From Candidatus Nomurabacteria bacterium (GTDB lineage: Bacteria > Patescibacteriota > Minisyncoccia > Phycocordibacterales > UBA9973), in contig CALRFC010000012.1 of NCBI GenBank assembly GCA_943356395.1, forward strand, positions 780 to 15,229: a stretch of DNA of 14,450 nucleotides. Reading direction: 5' to 3'. Positions 11,566 through 14,450 of this stretch are shown here, piece after piece. The notes beneath the pieces are model-generated. The model was not told where the DNA came from and ran no database searches. It saw only the letters and a program-made list of their open reading frames with translations. The translations under genes and the position numbers were made by a program. Positions within the stretch are counted from its first letter, which is position 1. Each line of letters opens with the position of its first letter.

Positions 11566-11928
11566 ATGATTAATGATTACAAAAAATTACAAGTCTGGGA
11601 AAAGTCAATGGAACTTGTCCAGCTGGTCTATGTCGCAACAAAAAAATTTCCGGATGATGAAAAATTTGGCCTTACTTCTCAAATAAGAAGAGCTTGCGTT
11701 TCAATCCCGTCGAATATTGCAGAAGGAAAATTGCGTGGCGGAGATACTGAATTTAAACGCTTTCTTCTAATTTCTTTCGCTTCAGGCGGAGAGCTCGAGA
11801 CACAATTAGAAATTGCTCGGCGTTTGGATTATGTAAAAGAAACTGACTACAAAAAAATCAATGAACTTTTGTCGGAAGTCATGAAGATGCTTAATGGTTT
11901 AATAAGCAAGCTAGCTGCTAGTAGCTAG
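11566..11928 (+). CDS. Four-helix-bundle protein (23S rRNA IVP / S23 family)
   Basis: A 120-residue helical protein of the TIGR02436/PF05635 family. The signature is clear: YKKLQVWEKSMELVQLVY, then FPDDEKFGLTSQIRRACVSIPSNIAEG, then FKRFLLISFASGGELETQL and LLSEVMKMLNGLISKL. Members are often encoded inside 23S rRNA intervening sequences, and the same fold is used by the Avd accessory protein of diversity-generating retroelements; neither context is present here. The gene sits between rpiB and rpe, bounded on both sides by CTAG-type 7-nt arrays. The downstream array supplies its last residues (LAASS) and its TAG stop. This looks like a cassette dropped into an otherwise metabolic cluster. Its function is unknown; nucleic-acid binding is likely from the family. 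Confidence 0.93.
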   Translation: MINDYKKLQVWEKSMELVQLVYVATKKFPDDEKFGLTSQIRRACVSIPSNIAEGKLRGGDTEFKRFLLISFASGGELETQLEIARRLDYVKETDYKKINELLSEVMKMLNGLISKLAASS

Positions 11929-11937
11929 ACGCTAGAA
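11910..11937. repeat. GCTAG heptanucleotide array at the end of the four-helix-bundle gene
   Basis: Four 7-nt units, GCTAGCT, GCTAGTA, GCTAGAC and GCTAGAA, overlap the last codons and stop of the gene and end 5 nt before the rpe start codon. Confidence 0.85.
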
Positions 11938-11942
11938 GCTTT

Positions 11943-12641
11943 ATGTTAGAAATAGTTCCTGCAATTTTGGAAAAAGATTTCGACGAGCTGTCGCGCAAGA
12001 TCGAGCTCGTGCATACGGGCGCGCGGATGATACAGATCGATGTGTGCGACGGAAAATTCTTGCCGAGCATCTCGTGGCCTTTCAGCGCGCCGAATGTCCT
12101 CTCCTACGATCCCGCGTGGAGAAGCATTGTCGCCGAGGAAGAGGGGATGCCGTATTGGGATGCGGTTGATTTCGAACTTGACCTCATGATCATGCACGAG
12201 CTTGAAAAAATCGATGCACTGCTCAAACTCGGCCCGTCGCGCATCGTCATTCATCCGAATTATGCCGACACGCACGCTTTTTTCCATGAATTGCGAAAGC
12301 GCATCGGCGGCGACATAGAAATCGGGATCGCGCTCCATCAAAGCGCGCAGGCGGAATCCGTTTTCGAATATATCGACGACGGCGACGTTTCTTTCGTCCA
12401 GTGCATGGGAATAAGAAAAGTTGGATTTCAAGGGCAGTCGTTCGACGATAAGGTTTTGGAAAACATCCGCGCGCTCCGCGCACGCTACAAGGATTTGCCG
12501 ATTTCCGTCGACGGGGGAGTGAATCTGGGAAACGCTCCCGCGCTGATTGACGCCGGCGCAACGCGCCTCGTCATCGGCTCGGCGATATTTGGAAGCGAAA
12601 ATCCGGCCTTGGAGATTGAGAAGTTTAAGGAAATCGAATAA
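11943..12641 (+). CDS. rpe: Ribulose-phosphate 3-epimerase family protein
   Basis: A 232-residue TIM-barrel protein. Family marks are EIVPAILEKDF at the first strand, IQIDVCDGKFLP at strand 2, VQCMGIRKVGFQGQSFDDKVLENI (the usual V-x-PGFxGQxF segment), VDGGVN near the end and LVIGSAIFG for phosphate binding. The enzyme interconverts ribulose 5-phosphate and xylulose 5-phosphate. Two metal ligands differ from well-studied epimerases: the His of HxDxMDG is Gln31, and the His of the HLMI motif is Asp80 (DLMI). Asp33 and the VDGG Asp remain. An insertion of roughly 15 residues lies at about 55-72. It could be a divergent Rpe or a related epimerase. The start follows a heptad array directly, without Shine-Dalgarno. 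Confidence 0.88.
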   Translation: MLEIVPAILEKDFDELSRKIELVHTGARMIQIDVCDGKFLPSISWPFSAPNVLSYDPAWRSIVAEEEGMPYWDAVDFELDLMIMHELEKIDALLKLGPSRIVIHPNYADTHAFFHELRKRIGGDIEIGIALHQSAQAESVFEYIDDGDVSFVQCMGIRKVGFQGQSFDDKVLENIRALRARYKDLPISVDGGVNLGNAPALIDAGATRLVIGSAIFGSENPALEIEKFKEIE

Positions 12642-12736
12642 TTTTCCTATTCGTTCTTATCCCGTCATTTTGCCTGCCTGCCAAAGATACGGCGTTTCGG
12701 ACAGGTATATTCGCATCGGGGTATTTATTCGTACTG
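12642..12736. other. Intergenic region with an imperfect palindrome
   Basis: The gap before the helicase gene holds TGCCTGCCTGCC (12671-12682) facing an imperfect GGACAGG (12700-12706) around GATACGGCGTTTC, a weak REP-like hairpin, then AT-rich promoter DNA. I see no gene here; a short frame across the region has no coding character. Confidence 0.4.
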
Positions 12737-12745
12737 TGCTAAAAT
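12737..12745 (+). promoter_or_regulatory. Extended -10 promoter of the helicase gene
   Basis: TGC-TAAAAT is followed by 6 nt and the ATG at 12752. The geometry is the same as at rpiB, gap and yqeY. No -35 is obvious. Confidence 0.65.
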
Positions 12746-12751
12746 CATCCC

Positions 12752-14450
12752 ATGACGCAAAAGGAAGCGCTTGATATTTTGAAGACGGGTGCGAATGTTT
12801 TTTTGACGGGCGAGCCGGGGGCGGGCAAGACGCACACGATAAATGAATTCGTGGGATATTTGCGCGACTCTGGAATCGAGCCCGCCATCACCGCATCAAC
12901 AGGCATCGCCGCAACGCACATCGGCGGGATGACGATTCATTCGTGGAGCGGCATCGGCATCAAAAAAAGATTGGACGAATATGATCTGGACAAAATCGCT
13001 TCGAGCGAGCATTTTGCCAAGCGCATCCGTCGGACGAAAGTCCTCATCATCGACGAAGTCTCGATGCTCTCGCCCGATATGCTTTCCATGATCGACGCAG
13101 TTTGCCGAGAGATCAAGCAGAATCCGGAACCCTTCGGCGGCATCCAGATCATTCTGGTCGGAGATTTTTTCCAGCTTCCGCCGATCGTGGGGAGAGACGA
13201 GAGAGGAGGCGAGCGAAGCGCACTTTTTGAAGAAAAGACTGCGCGCTTCGCGTATGAATCGCCGGTGTGGACGCGCGCGAAATTCGTCGTCTGCTACATC
13301 ACGGAACAATACCGCCAAGACGACGAAACATTTTTGAAAATACTCTCCGCGATCCGCGCAAACAGCTTCGAGGAAGAGCATTTTCACCATATCGAGAAGA
13401 GAAAGATTCCGCCCGAGGGCGCGCCGGAAAATATCACGCGACTTTTTTCGCACAATATCGATGTCGACCGCGTGAACGGCGATGAACTCGCAAAAATACG
13501 AGGAGAAAAGCGCACATTCAGGATGTCGGCAGGAGGGCGCGACGCGCTTGTCGCCGCGCTCAAGAAAGGATGTTTGTCGCCGGAGACTTTGGATCTGAAA
13601 AAAGGCGCGGTCGTGATGTTCACGAAAAATAATCCGAAAGAAGGATTCGTGAACGGCACGCTCGGGGTCGTGGAAGATTTCGACGGATTCGGAAATTCTC
13701 CGATGGTAAAGACGAGGAACGGCCGGATGATCAAAGTTGAGCCGATGGACTGGACAGTGGAAGAAAACGGCAGGATTTTGGCGCAAGTTTCGCAGGTCCC
13801 GCTCCGGCTCGCGTGGGCAATGACCGTGCACAAGAGCCAAGGCATGAGCTTGGACGCGGCGGTGATGGATCTATCCGGTGTCTTTGAATACGGACAGGGT
13901 TATGTGGCGCTCTCGCGCGTGAGACGGCTCTCCGGACTTCATATCTTGGGCTACAGCGCGCAGGCCTTCCGCGTGCATCCGGAGGTTTTGGAAAAAGACG
14001 GCGAATTCCGCGAACTCTCGGAAGAAGCGCGCGAAGCGTTTGCGGAAATTCCGCGCGAGAAGCTCGAAAAGATGCAGGAGAATTTCGTGAAAGCGTGCGG
14101 GGGAGAAGTGTGGAAGGGTGCGCCCCGCCTTGGCGGGGCGCACCGAAGCCCCGCCCTCGGGCACGGACGCTTGCCGAAAGTTCCAAAAATCCCGACGGAA
14201 AATATCACGCTCGCGCTCTGGAAAGAAGGCAAAGATATTTCCGAAATCGCAAAAGCGCGCAAACTGAAAGACATGACGATTTTCAGCCATGTCGAAAGTC
14301 TTTTTGAAAAGGAAAAAATTTCCAAAGAAGAGCTTTCGCGCATCGTCACGCCGGCGCTCTCTCACGGAATTTCGGAAATCCTTTCCGTGTTTTCCGAACT
14401 CGAAACGAGAAGTCTCACGCCTGTTTTCGAACACTTCGGCGGAAAATATT
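12752..14450 (+). CDS. PIF1/RecD2-like helicase with C-terminal HTH_40-like domain (partial, runs off window)
   Basis: The frame is open from the ATG at 12752 to the end of the window (566 codons) and the true end is not seen. Walker A is GEPGAGKT (residues 20-27). The Ia-like motif ASTGIAATHIGG and Walker B LIIDEVSML (Asp101, Glu102) follow, then VGDFFQLPP, ITEQYRQDD, and late motifs MTVHKSQGMSLD (about 357-368) and GYVALSRVR. This is a superfamily 1B, 5'-3' PIF1-type DNA helicase, likely acting on replication and recombination intermediates. After a Gly/Pro/Arg linker, residues about 480-566 (TENITLALWKEGKDISEIAKARKL...) resemble the HTH_40 domain that ends many RecQ and PIF1-like helicases of bacteria. 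The linker is encoded by a strong DNA hairpin (separate entry). An extended -10 box 6 nt before the ATG supports this start. Confidence 0.94.
   Translation, partial: MTQKEALDILKTGANVFLTGEPGAGKTHTINEFVGYLRDSGIEPAITASTGIAATHIGGMTIHSWSGIGIKKRLDEYDLDKIASSEHFAKRIRRTKVLIIDEVSMLSPDMLSMIDAVCREIKQNPEPFGGIQIILVGDFFQLPPIVGRDERGGERSALFEEKTARFAYESPVWTRAKFVVCYITEQYRQDDETFLKILSAIRANSFEEEHFHHIEKRKIPPEGAPENITRLFSHNIDVDRVNGDELAKIRGEKRTFRMSAGGRDALVAALKKGCLSPETLDLKKGAVVMFTKNNPKEGFVNGTLGVVEDFDGFGNSPMVKTRNGRMIKVEPMDWTVEENGRILAQVSQVPLRLAWAMTVHKSQGMSLDAAVMDLSGVFEYGQGYVALSRVRRLSGLHILGYSAQAFRVHPEVLEKDGEFRELSEEAREAFAEIPREKLEKMQENFVKACGGEVWKGAPRLGGAHRSPALGHGRLPKVPKIPTENITLALWKEGKDISEIAKARKLKDMTIFSHVESLFEKEKISKEELSRIVTPALSHGISEILSVFSELETRSLTPVFEHFGGKY
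14117..14144. repeat. GC-rich perfect hairpin inside the helicase gene
   Basis: The arms GGTGCGCCCCGCC and GGCGGGGCGCACC (13 bp) are separated by only TT. The hairpin encodes part of the linker between helicase core and HTH (about residues 456-465). A further GC-rich stretch, GCCCCGCCCTCGGGC, follows. Confidence 0.9.

Noticed and set aside
11566..11928. Avd accessory protein of a diversity-generating retroelement
   Set aside because: The fold family fits, but there is no reverse transcriptase, template repeat or variable repeat in the window.
12896..14434. Long antisense frames under the PIF1-like helicase (12896-13840, 13871-14434)
   Set aside because: The sense strand shows complete helicase motifs throughout; the antisense frames have no recognisable domains and are Arg/Phe/Ser-rich, as expected for shadows.

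Overview
The window looks like a chromosomal segment of a Patescibacteria (Candidate Phyla Radiation) bacterium, probably a Parcubacteria-type lineage. This is inferred from the gene mix: GatB with a zinc-type Cys4 site, a short Obg, MYG1-family protein, phage_holin_4_2/YvlD protein, a four-helix-bundle protein, a PIF1 helicase with a C-terminal HTH, and a RAYT transposase. Shine-Dalgarno sequences are almost absent, and TAA, TAG and TGA all act as stops, so the UGA-recoded CPR groups are unlikely. No rRNA, tRNA, CRISPR array or prophage is visible.

Layout. 1-768: a small unknown helical gene, a terminator, a dense block of DNA hairpins (407-627), then the left arm of a long inverted repeat (632-764). 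769-3055: minus-strand run yqeY - YvlD-like membrane protein - DedA-like membrane protein, divergent from a DnaQ-like exonuclease; this block is closed by the right repeat arm (3045-3213). 3217-5165: MYG1-family protein and the GTPase Obg, then a perfect 52-bp palindrome and a bidirectional terminator. 5296-7170: a small unknown minus-strand gene divergent from gatB. 7208-8244: two small membrane or secreted proteins and a 49-residue protein made of two SEC-C zinc motifs. 8257-8987: a terminator and a RAYT transposase between inverted REP hairpins. 9037-11009: glyceraldehyde-3-phosphate dehydrogenase followed by two AT-rich genes, a half-size lycopene-cyclase-domain protein and an overlapping unknown. 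11045-12641: rpiB, a four-helix-bundle cassette and rpe. 12752 to the end: a PIF1-type helicase that is still open.

Function. The core genes cover tRNA-dependent amidation (GatB, possibly YqeY), ribosome assembly (Obg), lower glycolysis (GAPDH) and pentose-phosphate isomerisation and epimerisation (RpiB, Rpe). The accessory layer is the RAYT/REP element, the lycopene-cyclase pair and the repeat-bounded blocks.

Two features are unusual across the whole window. First, many gene boundaries hold short degenerate tandem arrays with a strict 7-nt period but a different word at each site; one lies in frame inside gatB and others supply stop codons. Second, at least seven genes have an extended -10 (TGn-TANNNT-like) box or a -35/-10 pair only 6-11 nt upstream of the start codon, which implies leaderless or nearly leaderless mRNAs.
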